Below, piece by piece: positions 1-8,554 of a stretch of DNA of 64,000 bases (within the stretch, counting starts at the first letter, position 1; each line of letters begins with the position of its first letter). Under the pieces are notes generated by a model. It worked only from the letters and a program-made list of their open reading frames with translations. It was not told the origin of the DNA and made no database searches. Where the stretch lies: positions 122,790 to 186,789 of the forward strand of contig JACRDF010000037.1 of NCBI GenBank assembly GCA_016212925.1, in the 5' to 3' direction. The DNA comes from Desulfomonile tiedjei. Its GTDB lineage: Bacteria; Desulfobacterota; Desulfomonilia; Desulfomonilales; Desulfomonilaceae. The position numbers and the translations under genes were made by a program.

Positions 1-38
1 AAAAGCCCTGACACGAATACTCATTTGAATACGTTGCA

Positions 39-2315
39 ATGACCAGTGACCTCACCGGAAATATTGGCGAAAGTGTTCCCAGGATTGGGGCGCGCTCCAG
101 GCTCCTCGGCCGCGCTCGCTTTGCCGCGGACATTGATCTGCCAGGCGCGTTGACCCTCATGGCGTTGCGGAGTGACAGGCCGCATGCTTTGGTGCTCGAT
201 GTCGACATAAGCAAAGCGCAGGCTGTATCTGGTTGCGTGAAGGTCTTCACATCCAAAGATATTCCAGGCCGAAATCGGCTTGGCATCATCAACAAGGACC
301 AGCCGCTCCTGGCGGAAGATAAGGTCAGATGCATTGGCGATCCCATCGCGCTGGTCGCTGCTGAGACTCCTGAGGCGGCTGAACAGGCTGTCCGAGCCAT
401 TCGCGTTACTTACCGGGACCTGCCCGCGATCCTGGATCCCGAAGAAGCTCTACGGCCCGGCGCGGAGCTAATCCATAAAACCGGCAATCTCCTGGGCAGA
501 CGAGTCGTCAAAAGAGGCAGCCCGGACAAGGCATTCCAGGAAGCGGACGTCATCGTCGAGAGGATTTACACTACCCCCCACCTTGAACACACATATCTGG
601 AGCCTGACGCCGGAGCCGGATTCGTGGACCAGGACGGCCTTCTGGTGATTTACGCGTCGACTCAGAACCCCCACTACGATCAGAAAGATGTCGCGGACTT
701 GCTGGCTTTGGACGAAAGCAGGGTAAGAATCATTCAGGCTGCTACCGGAGGCGGATTCGGCTCCAAGCTGGACCTCAACGTACAAGGTTTCGTGGGGCTG
801 GCGGCTTATCTGCTTAACCGGCCGGTCCGCATGGTTTACACCCGTGAAGAGGCGTTCCTGTGTACTGCAAAACGGCATCCGCTGAAAATCTACTATAAGA
901 CCGCAGCGACTCGCGAGGGCAGGCTGCTTGCCGCGGACGTGAAGATTATTGGTGACACGGGCGCGTACGCTTCGTACGGCTTGGCCGTGGTTACTAGGTC
1001 CGCGGTCCATGCGGTAGGGCCGTACGAAGTCCCCAATGTGCGGATCGAATCTTTGTTCGCGTATACGAACAACCCCATGGCCGGTGCAATGAGAGGCTTC
1101 GGCGTTCCCCAGATGGCCTTTGCTCACGAAGCTCAAATGGACTTGCTCGCCGAGGAGTTGGGGATCGATCCGCTGGAAATGCGGCTGCGGAATGCTTACC
1201 GAGTGGGCTCCTTGACTTCTACGGGACAAGAACTCAAGGCCAGTGTGGGGATCACCGCGACCCTGAAAGCAGTAGCTCCACACTATCTCCAGGCACTGGA
1301 AGAAAAGGAGACCTCAGATCGATATCGCCGCCAAGGCGTGGGCATCGCGTCCATGTTTTATGGGATCGGTAACACAGGGGTTCAGAATCCATCCACCGCT
1401 CAGATAGAATTGACCCTTGAGGGCAAAATCCAGCTCTTTACAGGCGCGGCCGACGTAGGACAGGGGTCCTGCACCGCGCTCGCTCAGATTGCCGCCCAAG
1501 AACTTGGCATCAGACCTGACGAAATTCGCCTTGTGGTGGCGGACACGCTCCGGACCACTTCGGCCGGCGCGACTTCGGCCAGTCGTCAAACTTACATCTC
1601 CGGCAATGCAGTCTTGGACGCAGCGAAAAAACTCAAAGAAGTGCTTTTGACGGAAGCCGCAATGATCTTGAAGGCCGATCGAGAGAAGCTCATTGTCCAG
1701 CGCAGTGAGATCCGGTCTGTGGCTGAGTCCGAGAAAACCGTTTCCTTCAAGAAGATCGCCGACCGAGCCCATCGAACCGGCATACCATTAAAGTGGCAGG
1801 GTTACTTTGACCCTGCTACCACGTCATTGGATCCGGAGACCGGGCAAGGGGTCCCGTACGCCACGTACGCATTTGCGACACATTGCGCTAAGGTCGAAGT
1901 CGACACCCTGACCGGCGAGGTCCACGTACTAAGAGTGGTCGCTGCCCACGATGTCGGGAAGGCCATCAATCCCGCGAGCGTTGAAGGTCAGATTTACAGC
2001 GGAGTGGCAATGGGCATTGGGTTTGCCCTTATGGAGGAATTTGTTCCCGGAAAGACGGAATCCATGAAAGACTATCACATACCGTCATGTGCGGACATGC
2101 CCGCGACAGTCCCCATCATCATAGAAGACCCGGAACCCACTGGGCCGTACGGCGCGAAGGGAGTCGGGGAACCGGCCCTCATACCGACTGCCCCGGCCGT
2201 GGCAAATGCAATTGCGGACGCGTTGGGCGTGCGGATATACGATTTGCCTGCAAACCTGGAGAGAGTTCTTAAGGCGTGTTCGACAGCCAAGAATCGTCGC
2301 AGTGAGGAGGAATAA
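39..2315 (+). CDS. Molybdenum hydroxylase large subunit (xanthine dehydrogenase family, nicotinate-dehydrogenase-like)
   Basis: This 758-residue protein is the molybdopterin-binding subunit of a xanthine-dehydrogenase-family hydroxylase, which adds oxygen from water to an N-heterocycle. The N-terminal a/b hammerhead domain covers about residues 10-125. Family motifs follow: GGGFGSK near residue 240, AMRGFGVPQ near 350, GQGS near 475, and near the C-terminus GVGEPALIP with the expected catalytic Glu. The start overlaps a TGA at 40-42, so it may be translationally coupled to an upstream gene; no clear ribosome site precedes it. The stop overlaps the next start by one base. FAD and [2Fe-2S] subunits are not visible and may lie upstream. 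In Eubacterium barkeri nicotinate dehydrogenase this unit is split into two polypeptides; here it is one chain. The nicotinate-type substrate is inferred from the two genes that follow. Confidence 0.9.
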   Translation: MTSDLTGNIGESVPRIGARSRLLGRARFAADIDLPGALTLMALRSDRPHALVLDVDISKAQAVSGCVKVFTSKDIPGRNRLGIINKDQPLLAEDKVRCIGDPIALVAAETPEAAEQAVRAIRVTYRDLPAILDPEEALRPGAELIHKTGNLLGRRVVKRGSPDKAFQEADVIVERIYTTPHLEHTYLEPDAGAGFVDQDGLLVIYASTQNPHYDQKDVADLLALDESRVRIIQAATGGGFGSKLDLNVQGFVGLAAYLLNRPVRMVYTREEAFLCTAKRHPLKIYYKTAATREGRLLAADVKIIGDTGAYASYGLAVVTRSAVHAVGPYEVPNVRIESLFAYTNNPMAGAMRGFGVPQMAFAHEAQMDLLAEELGIDPLEMRLRNAYRVGSLTSTGQELKASVGITATLKAVAPHYLQALEEKETSDRYRRQGVGIASMFYGIGNTGVQNPSTAQIELTLEGKIQLFTGAADVGQGSCTALAQIAAQELGIRPDEIRLVVADTLRTTSAGATSASRQTYISGNAVLDAAKKLKEVLLTEAAMILKADREKLIVQRSEIRSVAESEKTVSFKKIADRAHRTGIPLKWQGYFDPATTSLDPETGQGVPYATYAFATHCAKVEVDTLTGEVHVLRVVAAHDVGKAINPASVEGQIYSGVAMGIGFALMEEFVPGKTESMKDYHIPSCADMPATVPIIIEDPEPTGPYGAKGVGEPALIPTAPAVANAIADALGVRIYDLPANLERVLKACSTAKNRRSEEE

Positions 2316-3475
2316 TGCCCCGGACCTTGATCAAGAACATCGGCACCCTGGTGAGTGGTAACATTGACAGCCCCATTATCAATTCCGATGCAATATTGGT
2401 TGCAGACGGTCGGATAGAAAAAATCGGAAGAACCGTGGATCTTCAATCCCCGGCCGCGGACATCACTGTCGACGCGGCAGGGAGTACCATTTCTCCCGGA
2501 CTTATAGACTCGCATTGCCACGTTGTGCTGGGGGATTACACGCCCCGGCAAAACCAGATAGGCTTCCTGGAAAGCGAGGTTCACGGAGGCGTCACCACAA
2601 TTATATCGGCGGGAGAAGTCCATCTTCCCGGAAGACCGAAAGATCCTGCCGGAACCAAAGCTCTGGCTATCCTCGCAGCAAAGGCTTTTGCCAACTTTCG
2701 CCCGTGCGGAGCCAAAGTTTTGGGCGGGGCAGTAATCCTGGAAAAGGGTCTCATTGAAAAAGACTTCGAGGAGATGGCCCGTGAGGGCGTTAGAATCGTG
2801 GGCGAGATAGGTCTCGGTTCCGTAAAATTCCCTGAAGACGCGGCTCCAATGGTCCAGTGGGCGAAAAAGAACGGCATGATCGTTCTGATGCACACCGGCG
2901 GAACGTCCATTCCAGGGAGCGACACGGTCACCGCGGACCAGGTGATAGCTGTTGACCCTCATATAGCCTGCCACGTCAATGGGGGTCCGACTTCCGTGTC
3001 GCCGCAGGAGATCAAGAAACTGGTCGAAGAGACGTCCTATGCTTTAGAGCTGGTCCATTGCGGTAATCCCAGGACCATGATCGAGGCGCTGAACCTGGGC
3101 CTGAAAAAGAACACCCTTGATAGATTCATCATCGGCAACGATGCTCCGTCGGGCACCGGAGTAATTCCGCTGGGCATCCTACGCGTAATCTGTATGGCCG
3201 CTTCGCTCACGGATGTGAAAGCCGAGCAAGCACTTTGCATGGCAACGGGAAACACCGCCAAGGTTTTCGGGCTCGATACGGGTTTTGTCCGTGAAGGCTT
3301 GCCCGCGGACCTGATCGCCATGGACGCGCCGATGGGCTCGGTCGGGAAAGATGCTCTCGGGGCCATTGAAGCTGGCGACATCCCTGGAATCTCCATGGTT
3401 ATGATCGACGGCAAAATCGAAGTGAAAGTGAGCCGCAACACCCCGCCTGCCAAGCGAAAGGTAAAAGTGGCGTGA
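2315..3475 (+). CDS. ena: Enamidase-like amidohydrolase
   Basis: The 386-residue protein closely resembles enamidase of Eubacterium barkeri as I remember its sequence, over the whole length. That enzyme hydrolyses 1,4,5,6-tetrahydro-6-oxonicotinate to 2-formylglutarate and ammonia. The amidohydrolase metal motif HCH is at residues 67-69 in GLIDSHCHV. Family-specific blocks include LMHTGGTSIPGS, CHVNGGPTS and GNDAPSGTG, whose Asp is a usual catalytic/metal residue, and the C-terminal SRNTPPAKRK. The ATG (AATAATG) follows GAGGAGG closely and overlaps the end of the hydroxylase gene, so the two are probably co-translated. The ring-opening role is inferred from homology and from the neighbouring Hnr-like reductase. 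Other cyclic-amide hydrolases are possible but less likely. Confidence 0.9.
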   Translation: MPRTLIKNIGTLVSGNIDSPIINSDAILVADGRIEKIGRTVDLQSPAADITVDAAGSTISPGLIDSHCHVVLGDYTPRQNQIGFLESEVHGGVTTIISAGEVHLPGRPKDPAGTKALAILAAKAFANFRPCGAKVLGGAVILEKGLIEKDFEEMAREGVRIVGEIGLGSVKFPEDAAPMVQWAKKNGMIVLMHTGGTSIPGSDTVTADQVIAVDPHIACHVNGGPTSVSPQEIKKLVEETSYALELVHCGNPRTMIEALNLGLKKNTLDRFIIGNDAPSGTGVIPLGILRVICMAASLTDVKAEQALCMATGNTAKVFGLDTGFVREGLPADLIAMDAPMGSVGKDALGAIEAGDIPGISMVMIDGKIEVKVSRNTPPAKRKVKVA

Positions 3476-3510
3476 GTAAAGAAGGCAAGAAGGCAAAGAG
3501 AAACGGCCTG

Positions 3511-3546
3511 CGGGGTGAAACTTTTGTGAACAAAAGTTTCCCCCCG
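3511..3546. other. Strong hairpin between ena and hnr
   Basis: Two 11-base arms, GAAACTTTTGT and ACAAAAGTTTC, are separated by only two bases and extended by G and C runs. There is no long U tract on the plus strand, so it is not a textbook terminator. It could attenuate or process the message between ena and the reductase gene, or be a dispersed repeat. Confidence 0.6.
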
Positions 3547-3621
3547 CACCCCCCTTCAAAAAACTTTCTATCATGTCAGGGGCGAGTCCGATGTTGTCAG
3601 CTGAAGTGATCAGGTGCCTTA

Positions 3622-5112
3622 ATGCAAATTATCATTGAAAAATGCAAAGGCTGCGGAGCGTGCGTGCTGGATTGCCCGCAGGATGCCATCCGCCTGGTCA
3701 AAAGGAAAGCCGTCATAGGCCCCGCGTGCTCGGAATGCGGCGCGTGCTTGAAAGTCTGCCCCGAAGAGGCTCTATTCTCCGAAGACGCTCCTGTTCCCGG
3801 AGCGGTGACTTGCGAGGCTTGCCCTATTCAATGCCGGATCAAAGAAGGTTACACCGGAGCCTGCCAGCGGTTCATGAACCGCGGGGGGACGCTCGAACGG
3901 ACGATCGCGTTAAAGACCTACGAAGAGGTCAAACACCTGACCGGGCCAGACTGGAAGCCCGCGATCCGCCAACCTCTCATTACAGGTATAGGCGCAGGCA
4001 CTACGTACCCCGACTGCAAACCTGCTCCACACATCGTTCAATCAAAAGTTGACGGCGTTGACGTAGTCACCGTAGTCACAGAGGCCCCGCTGAGCTACTC
4101 GGGCATAAAGCTCAAGATAGACACGGACGTAACTATCGGAAAGGAAGGCGCGCCCGTTTTCTTTCGCCGCAAGCAGGTGGGACATCTCACGACCGAAGAA
4201 TACGGGTCGAAAATCCTCTCCCTTGGCGGCGTAAATCTCCTGACCGGTGATGGCGGTTTGTCTCTGGCAAGGCTTATCTCAGACATAGCCAACCGCAAAC
4301 GTGCCAAGCTCCGAATCGACCATGGGAGCAGGATTGAGGTTCAAGTCGGGCATCGGCCCGTAATCGACGGCAAAATAGATGATGTCATGCGAGTAGGCTG
4401 CGGGAGCGCTACACTAGGCCTTTTCGCCGGCCTCTTCAACGAGGTGGCGGACGAAGTCATCGTCCTGGATTCCCACTTGACAGGCTTAATGAGCGAGCAC
4501 TCCTCGGGTCTATATGTAGGGGCGCGTCCAAGCGGTGTTAGGCTTCGTTTCAAACAGAGCACGCCGGGACGGTATTTCGGCGATCACGGCAAAGGATGGG
4601 GCGGGACCTCAATCATTGAACCCCGCGATGTCATCGAATCCGTGGACATGAACGTAGCCCGAGCCGGAATGAAAATTCTCATTACCGAAACCACGGGCCG
4701 CAAGGCCGTGATGATGAAGGTCGGCAAGCGCGGGGACCTCAAAGAGATACCCATGCCTTCTGACGCTTCCAGGGCCGTGGCCGACCTCGCCGACACTTGT
4801 CAGGAATCCAGGGTATCGGCCGTATATTGCGGCGGCTCCGGAGGGAGCGCCCGAGCAGGCGTGGCCCGCTACCCCATCAAGCTCACCCGGGCTGTCCACG
4901 CAATGAAAGCCCGCTTGACCATTGGTGGAGCGCCGACCTTTGTGTTGCCGGGTGGCGGCATCAACTTCATGGTGGACGTGGAAAAGGTAATGCAGGGCGC
5001 GTTCACGTGGGTCCCGACTCCGGCCACGGTCTGCCCCATCGAATACACTATGACCTTGGAGGACTACCTGGAAATGGGCGGCCACGAGGAAGCCATAAAG
5101 CCTTTTGGATGA
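3622..5112 (+). CDS. hnr: 6-hydroxynicotinate reductase-like iron-sulfur flavoenzyme
   Basis: The protein (496 aa) matches the 6-hydroxynicotinate reductase type, which reduces 6-hydroxynicotinate to 1,4,5,6-tetrahydro-6-oxonicotinate using ferredoxin. Its N-terminus carries two [4Fe-4S] motifs (Cys 8/11/14/18 and Cys 36/39/42/46). A further Cys group at 64/67/71/81 could hold the [2Fe-2S] centre reported for this enzyme. The rest is the reductase body, rich in Gly blocks such as YCGGSGGSARAG and VLPGGGINF. A CAGGTG ribosome site lies 6 bases before the ATG. The E. barkeri enzyme was reported to contain covalent flavin; DSHLTG at 283-288 is only a loose candidate for an attachment site. Gene order hydroxylase-enamidase-reductase supports the nicotinate-type call. 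Related benzoyl- or purine-type substrates cannot be excluded. Confidence 0.85.
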   Translation: MQIIIEKCKGCGACVLDCPQDAIRLVKRKAVIGPACSECGACLKVCPEEALFSEDAPVPGAVTCEACPIQCRIKEGYTGACQRFMNRGGTLERTIALKTYEEVKHLTGPDWKPAIRQPLITGIGAGTTYPDCKPAPHIVQSKVDGVDVVTVVTEAPLSYSGIKLKIDTDVTIGKEGAPVFFRRKQVGHLTTEEYGSKILSLGGVNLLTGDGGLSLARLISDIANRKRAKLRIDHGSRIEVQVGHRPVIDGKIDDVMRVGCGSATLGLFAGLFNEVADEVIVLDSHLTGLMSEHSSGLYVGARPSGVRLRFKQSTPGRYFGDHGKGWGGTSIIEPRDVIESVDMNVARAGMKILITETTGRKAVMMKVGKRGDLKEIPMPSDASRAVADLADTCQESRVSAVYCGGSGGSARAGVARYPIKLTRAVHAMKARLTIGGAPTFVLPGGGINFMVDVEKVMQGAFTWVPTPATVCPIEYTMTLEDYLEMGGHEEAIKPFG

Positions 5113-5154
5113 GGACTTCAGAGGTACCGGACCGTTGCCCAAAAGCGCCAAATT

Positions 5155-6012
5155 ATGAGTTCATGGGAAAGCCGTATTCTTAAGCTGGGAGATGACACAG
5201 TCTTTGTGGAATGCGGACCGATGCGAATGTTCATCGAGGGGTCGATTCATGGAGAGCCCCAGGACGACGTTTGCGTCAGAGCAGCCAATGAAGCGATAGT
5301 TTTTCTGGAAGAAATCGCGGCCCACATGGATAAGATGCGGGGCCCGGCCCGCGCAATCCCCGAACCACCGCGACATCTGCTGATTCATCGCATGTGGTCC
5401 GCTGTGACCGCGGTGGGCGATCCTGACCTGACCCCCATGGCCGCGGTGGCCGGCACCATTGCCGACGCGACTGCCGACTTTATCGCACGCCGGGGACTAA
5501 CCCGAGTGGTGGTAAATAATGGCGGCGATGTGGCCATCCGCCTGGCCGAGAGTGAGACCTTAAATGTGGGCATCAGGCCTGATTTGGGCGCTGAAGAGGT
5601 CACGCACCGTGTGCTCATAACTCCGGAGATGAACATCGGAGGCATCTGCACCAGCGGCCTGGGCGGACGCAGTTTTACCAGGGGTGTAGCTTCCGCCGCA
5701 ACGGTTTTCGCGGCCCGCGCCGCAATCGCAGACGCGGCGGCCACAGCCGTGGCAAATGCCACTTACATATCCAGCCCTGCGGTCGAGAGATGCGCAGCAG
5801 AGTCCATTTACCCCGACACTGATCTGAAAGGCGTAGAGATTACTGCGTCGCTGGGATATCTGGCAGAAGATGAGATGCTTACAGCGCTCTCGCAGGGAAT
5901 GAATCGGGCTGAGGCCCTGGTGAAAGTGAGCCTGATCGCAGGCGCCTGCATTACCGTCCAAGGGCGCATGCAGTGCACCGAGTATATCGCGGGCTTGGTT
6001 CACCGCTTGTGA
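5155..6012 (+). CDS. UPF0280 family protein (ApbE-like fold)
   Basis: This 285-residue protein belongs to UPF0280, an uncharacterised family placed in the ApbE-like structural superfamily (ApbE is the FAD:protein FMN transferase). The central segment RVVVNNGGDVAIRL resembles the Asn-Gly-Gly-Asp block of ApbE proteins. Other conserved-looking blocks are ICTSGLGGRSFTRG and a run of Ala-rich helices around 190-205. No signal peptide is visible, so it should act in the cytosol. It lies 42 bp after hnr in the same orientation. The reductase type encoded by hnr is known to hold covalent flavin, so a flavin-transfer role is a reasonable inference, not something shown by the sequence alone. UPF0280 proteins also occur in methanogens, so the target may vary. 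Confidence 0.85.
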   Translation: MSSWESRILKLGDDTVFVECGPMRMFIEGSIHGEPQDDVCVRAANEAIVFLEEIAAHMDKMRGPARAIPEPPRHLLIHRMWSAVTAVGDPDLTPMAAVAGTIADATADFIARRGLTRVVVNNGGDVAIRLAESETLNVGIRPDLGAEEVTHRVLITPEMNIGGICTSGLGGRSFTRGVASAATVFAARAAIADAAATAVANATYISSPAVERCAAESIYPDTDLKGVEITASLGYLAEDEMLTALSQGMNRAEALVKVSLIAGACITVQGRMQCTEYIAGLVHRL

Positions 6013-6110
6013 AGAACGTTTCTTGAGGATGCAACGGAATGGGCAACAGGTTTCATCTCTATGGGTCCAAAACCGATCTACAAGAAAATATGCTTTAAAG
6101 GAGGCGTGAT

Positions 6111-6689
6111 ATGGAAATCCGTAAGATATTGAAAATTGTGGAAGAGACCAGAATGGAAATGGGAAAAGATGTCAATCCCCCTACGCGCAGAGCAGCGGCT
6201 GTGGCTGTTATCAAGAATCCTTTCGCGGGCCGATACCAAGAGAATCTTGATGACCTGGTAAATATAGGTTTGGAACTGGGAGAACTTTTGGGCAAAATGG
6301 CGCTGGAAGCCTTGAACATCTCTCCCCAGAAAGCTGAAAGCTACGGCAAGGCCGCGATTGTCGGTCCGATGGGTGAACTGGAGCACGCAGCGGCCATCCT
6401 TCACCCAAAACTAGGAACACCCTTCAGGGAGGCGTTAGGAGGAGGCAAAGCTATTATTCCTTCGGCAAAGAAGATAGGCGGCCCGGGAACCGAAATCGAT
6501 GTGCCCGTTCACTACAAGGACGCGGCTTTCGTCCGGTCCCATTTCGACGCAATGCCCATCCGCGTTCAGGACGCTCCTAGAGGAGATGAAATTGTCGTGG
6601 CCCTTGTTGTAACCGATTCCGGCCGACCGCTTCCCCGCGTTGGTGGTCTCAAGAAGGAAGAAGCCAAAAAGGAAGACGGCTTGCGCTGA
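6111..6689 (+). CDS. Amino acid synthesis (PF06684) family protein
   Basis: The 192-residue protein has the look of the PF06684 family (formerly DUF1185), named amino acid synthesis although no firm function is known. Typical segments are NPFAGRY near residue 38, AIVGPMGELEHAAAILHPKLGTPFREALGGGKAIIPSAKK, and a C-terminal segment with VALVVTDSGRPLPRVGGL. A Lys/Glu-rich tail follows. AAAGGAGG lies about 7 bases before the ATG. It is the last gene of the heterocycle cluster, about 100 bp after UPF0280. Members of this family often sit in catabolic clusters for cyclic amides, so a ring-hydrolysis or isomerisation step is plausible but unproven. Confidence 0.8.
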   Translation: MEIRKILKIVEETRMEMGKDVNPPTRRAAAVAVIKNPFAGRYQENLDDLVNIGLELGELLGKMALEALNISPQKAESYGKAAIVGPMGELEHAAAILHPKLGTPFREALGGGKAIIPSAKKIGGPGTEIDVPVHYKDAAFVRSHFDAMPIRVQDAPRGDEIVVALVVTDSGRPLPRVGGLKKEEAKKEDGLR

Positions 6690-6745
6690 AGAGAAACAGG
6701 GCCGTAACAGGCTGGAGGAGTGACCAGGAGACGATTGCTATAGCC

Positions 6746-6961
6746 TTATGCCGGTTACCAAAAGTAATGTCCATTTGGCCACGGGATGATCAGTCTGGCT
6801 TTCAGACGGGACCGACCTTCCAGAGCGCCATAACCCCCGTCGTTCCCGCGAAAGCGGGAACCCAGGAAATCCCGCGAGACGCGGGACTGGATTCCTGCTT
6901 CCGCAGGAATGACGGAATGGAGCGCCTGCAAATCGGACAAAAATGATGGCAACTGCCTCAA
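6746..6961. repeat. MITE-like element family 1, copy A
   Basis: A non-coding element of about 215 bp fills most of the gap between the heterocycle cluster and the histidine kinase. It starts with ATGCCGGTTACCAAAAGTAA and ends with CGGACAAAAATGATGGCAAC, which are imperfect inverted matches. Inside are two hairpins built from CGTTCCCGCGAAAGCGGGAA and from ATTCCTGCTTCCGCAGGAAT. A second copy lies at 14794-15050. No gene is seen here. Confidence 0.75.
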
Positions 6962-7083
6962 TCATCTTTATCTTCTTCGTGGTCCTGGTGGTCGTCACCT
7001 TCACCTGGCGATACGGGGCGAGGCGGCAGGTTTCAGGAGGGAGGCCGAGTTTGGCAGTTGGCTGGCATTTACGGTCAACTTCG

Positions 7084-8529
7084 TTAAGAAATAGACCGCT
7101 GGGGCAGCTCTATTTTTACCAATGTTCCGTGGTTCTCGGCGGATTTGATCTGCATCGAGCCTCCCAACGACTCTACCAGACCCAGGCACACGGCCAAGCC
7201 TAATCCCGTGCCCTTTCCCGGTTCTTTGGTGGTGAAGAACGGGTCAAAGACCTTCTCCAGATGCTCTTCGAGTATGCCCGTGCCGTTGTCTTCCACTTCG
7301 ATTCCAACTCCTTGCTCAGCTTTTCCGGTACGCAATATGATTCTGCACGGCGGGTCAGACATGGCGTCGGCAGCATTAAAGATCAAATTGACCAGTATCT
7401 GCCGGATTTTGTCCGGTTCGGTTTCTATAGGTTCGAGTGCCGGATCAAGGTCGTATTCAAATTCGATGTTTCGGAATCCCTCTCTGACGCTTATCGAGGC
7501 AGCGCAATCCGTCAACAAAGCGTTGACATCACAGATGACGATGTCTTTGCGGATGGGCCGAGCAAATTCCAGCAGCCGTTGAAGGATATCGTGTATTCGT
7601 CTCAACTCCTGGTCCATCCTTGGAAGTATCTCGTTAAGGGACTCCTGATCGGGCTGCTTCTTCAGGAGTTCCGCGTACCCCATGACTATCTGCAATGGAT
7701 TACCCACTTCATGGGCCAGTCCTGCTGCCAGCCTACCCACGCCGGCCAATTTCTCGGATCGGATCAGGCCTTGCTGCGCAGCTTCCAGGTCCCTGTTAAT
7801 GGCCTGCAGGCGCTCGATGAGATCTTTCATTTTCTCGCGGTCTTCCATAATTTTCAGCAACATCCCTCTAAGGCTCGAGGAGATTTGCTGAATATCACCC
7901 TTCAATTTTAAGGGTTCGGAACGATCCGGAAAATCCGCGATTCCCGAAGCCTTGCCTGCGAGCCGAGCGATCTCGCCCACAGGACCAATCACTGTACGGT
8001 GAAACAACAAATAGCCGAGGAAGAAAAGTGCGGACTGCGTGAGAACCAAATAAGCCCCGAAAAACTTCCACGCGGGCAGGAAGGCCGACGGTGGAATTTC
8101 CAGGATGGCCCTTACGGCCCGGATTCCATGAGGGAAGGTTCCGGTAATGTCCATAATTACGGACCTTCCGTTCAGCACACCTGTAGGCCACGGCGGCCCG
8201 GTTGTCGTTATGCTGCGGCCTTCCTTGTCCAGAATAGGCTTATCTGAGAGTGTTTGTCCGCCGCACCCGCCGATCCTCTTGCCGCCGGAGTCATAAAGGA
8301 CAAGCTTGACCCCGGTCATGCCCAGGCAGATCGCTTTCATTTGGGCCCACAGTTTGTCCGGAGTTTCCGCCAGACGGATTTGTTGCTCCACCAAGCCCGC
8401 CAGAATGTCAGCTTGCTGAATCTTGACGTCTAGTGCAGCGCGCTCCAGTGAGGCGCTGAACACGAAGAACAACAAAACCCCGCTCACAGCAAGGATCACA
8501 GCCAGATTGGCCAGAACGCCCCAGCGCAT
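7084..8529 (-). CDS. Two-component sensor histidine kinase (orphan)
   Basis: This is a membrane sensor kinase of 481 residues. TM1 spans about residues 8-27 and TM2 about 157-176, bracketing a periplasmic sensor region of about 130 residues with Cys 68 and 89. A HAMP-like linker follows. The dimerisation/phosphorylation helix has LAHEVGNP with His 273 as phospho-acceptor, and the ATPase domain has N and G boxes (NLIFNAADAM, VEDNGTGI, GKGTGLGLAVCLGLVES). CAGGAG lies 9 bases before the ATG. It follows lpd by 25 bp on the same strand, so it is probably the last gene of the 2-oxo acid dehydrogenase operon. No response regulator is nearby, so its partner is unknown. Confidence 0.92.
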   Translation of the reverse strand: MRWGVLANLAVILAVSGVLLFFVFSASLERAALDVKIQQADILAGLVEQQIRLAETPDKLWAQMKAICLGMTGVKLVLYDSGGKRIGGCGGQTLSDKPILDKEGRSITTTGPPWPTGVLNGRSVIMDITGTFPHGIRAVRAILEIPPSAFLPAWKFFGAYLVLTQSALFFLGYLLFHRTVIGPVGEIARLAGKASGIADFPDRSEPLKLKGDIQQISSSLRGMLLKIMEDREKMKDLIERLQAINRDLEAAQQGLIRSEKLAGVGRLAAGLAHEVGNPLQIVMGYAELLKKQPDQESLNEILPRMDQELRRIHDILQRLLEFARPIRKDIVICDVNALLTDCAASISVREGFRNIEFEYDLDPALEPIETEPDKIRQILVNLIFNAADAMSDPPCRIILRTGKAEQGVGIEVEDNGTGILEEHLEKVFDPFFTTKEPGKGTGLGLAVCLGLVESLGGSMQIKSAENHGTLVKIELPQRSIS

Positions 8530-8554
8530 TTAGCATGCTCCTGATGTGAGAGAT

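Noticed and set aside
468..1283. Long minus-strand frame inside the molybdenum hydroxylase gene
   Set aside because: It is antisense to a strongly supported gene, has no family features, and its composition is that of a shadow frame.
2075..2974. Minus-strand frame of about 300 codons across the hydroxylase-enamidase junction
   Set aside because: Antisense shadow of two well-recognised enzymes.
39..6689. Complete nicotinate fermentation pathway
   Set aside because: Only the ring-hydroxylation, reduction and opening steps are present; the FAD and [2Fe-2S] subunits and all later enzymes are not visible.
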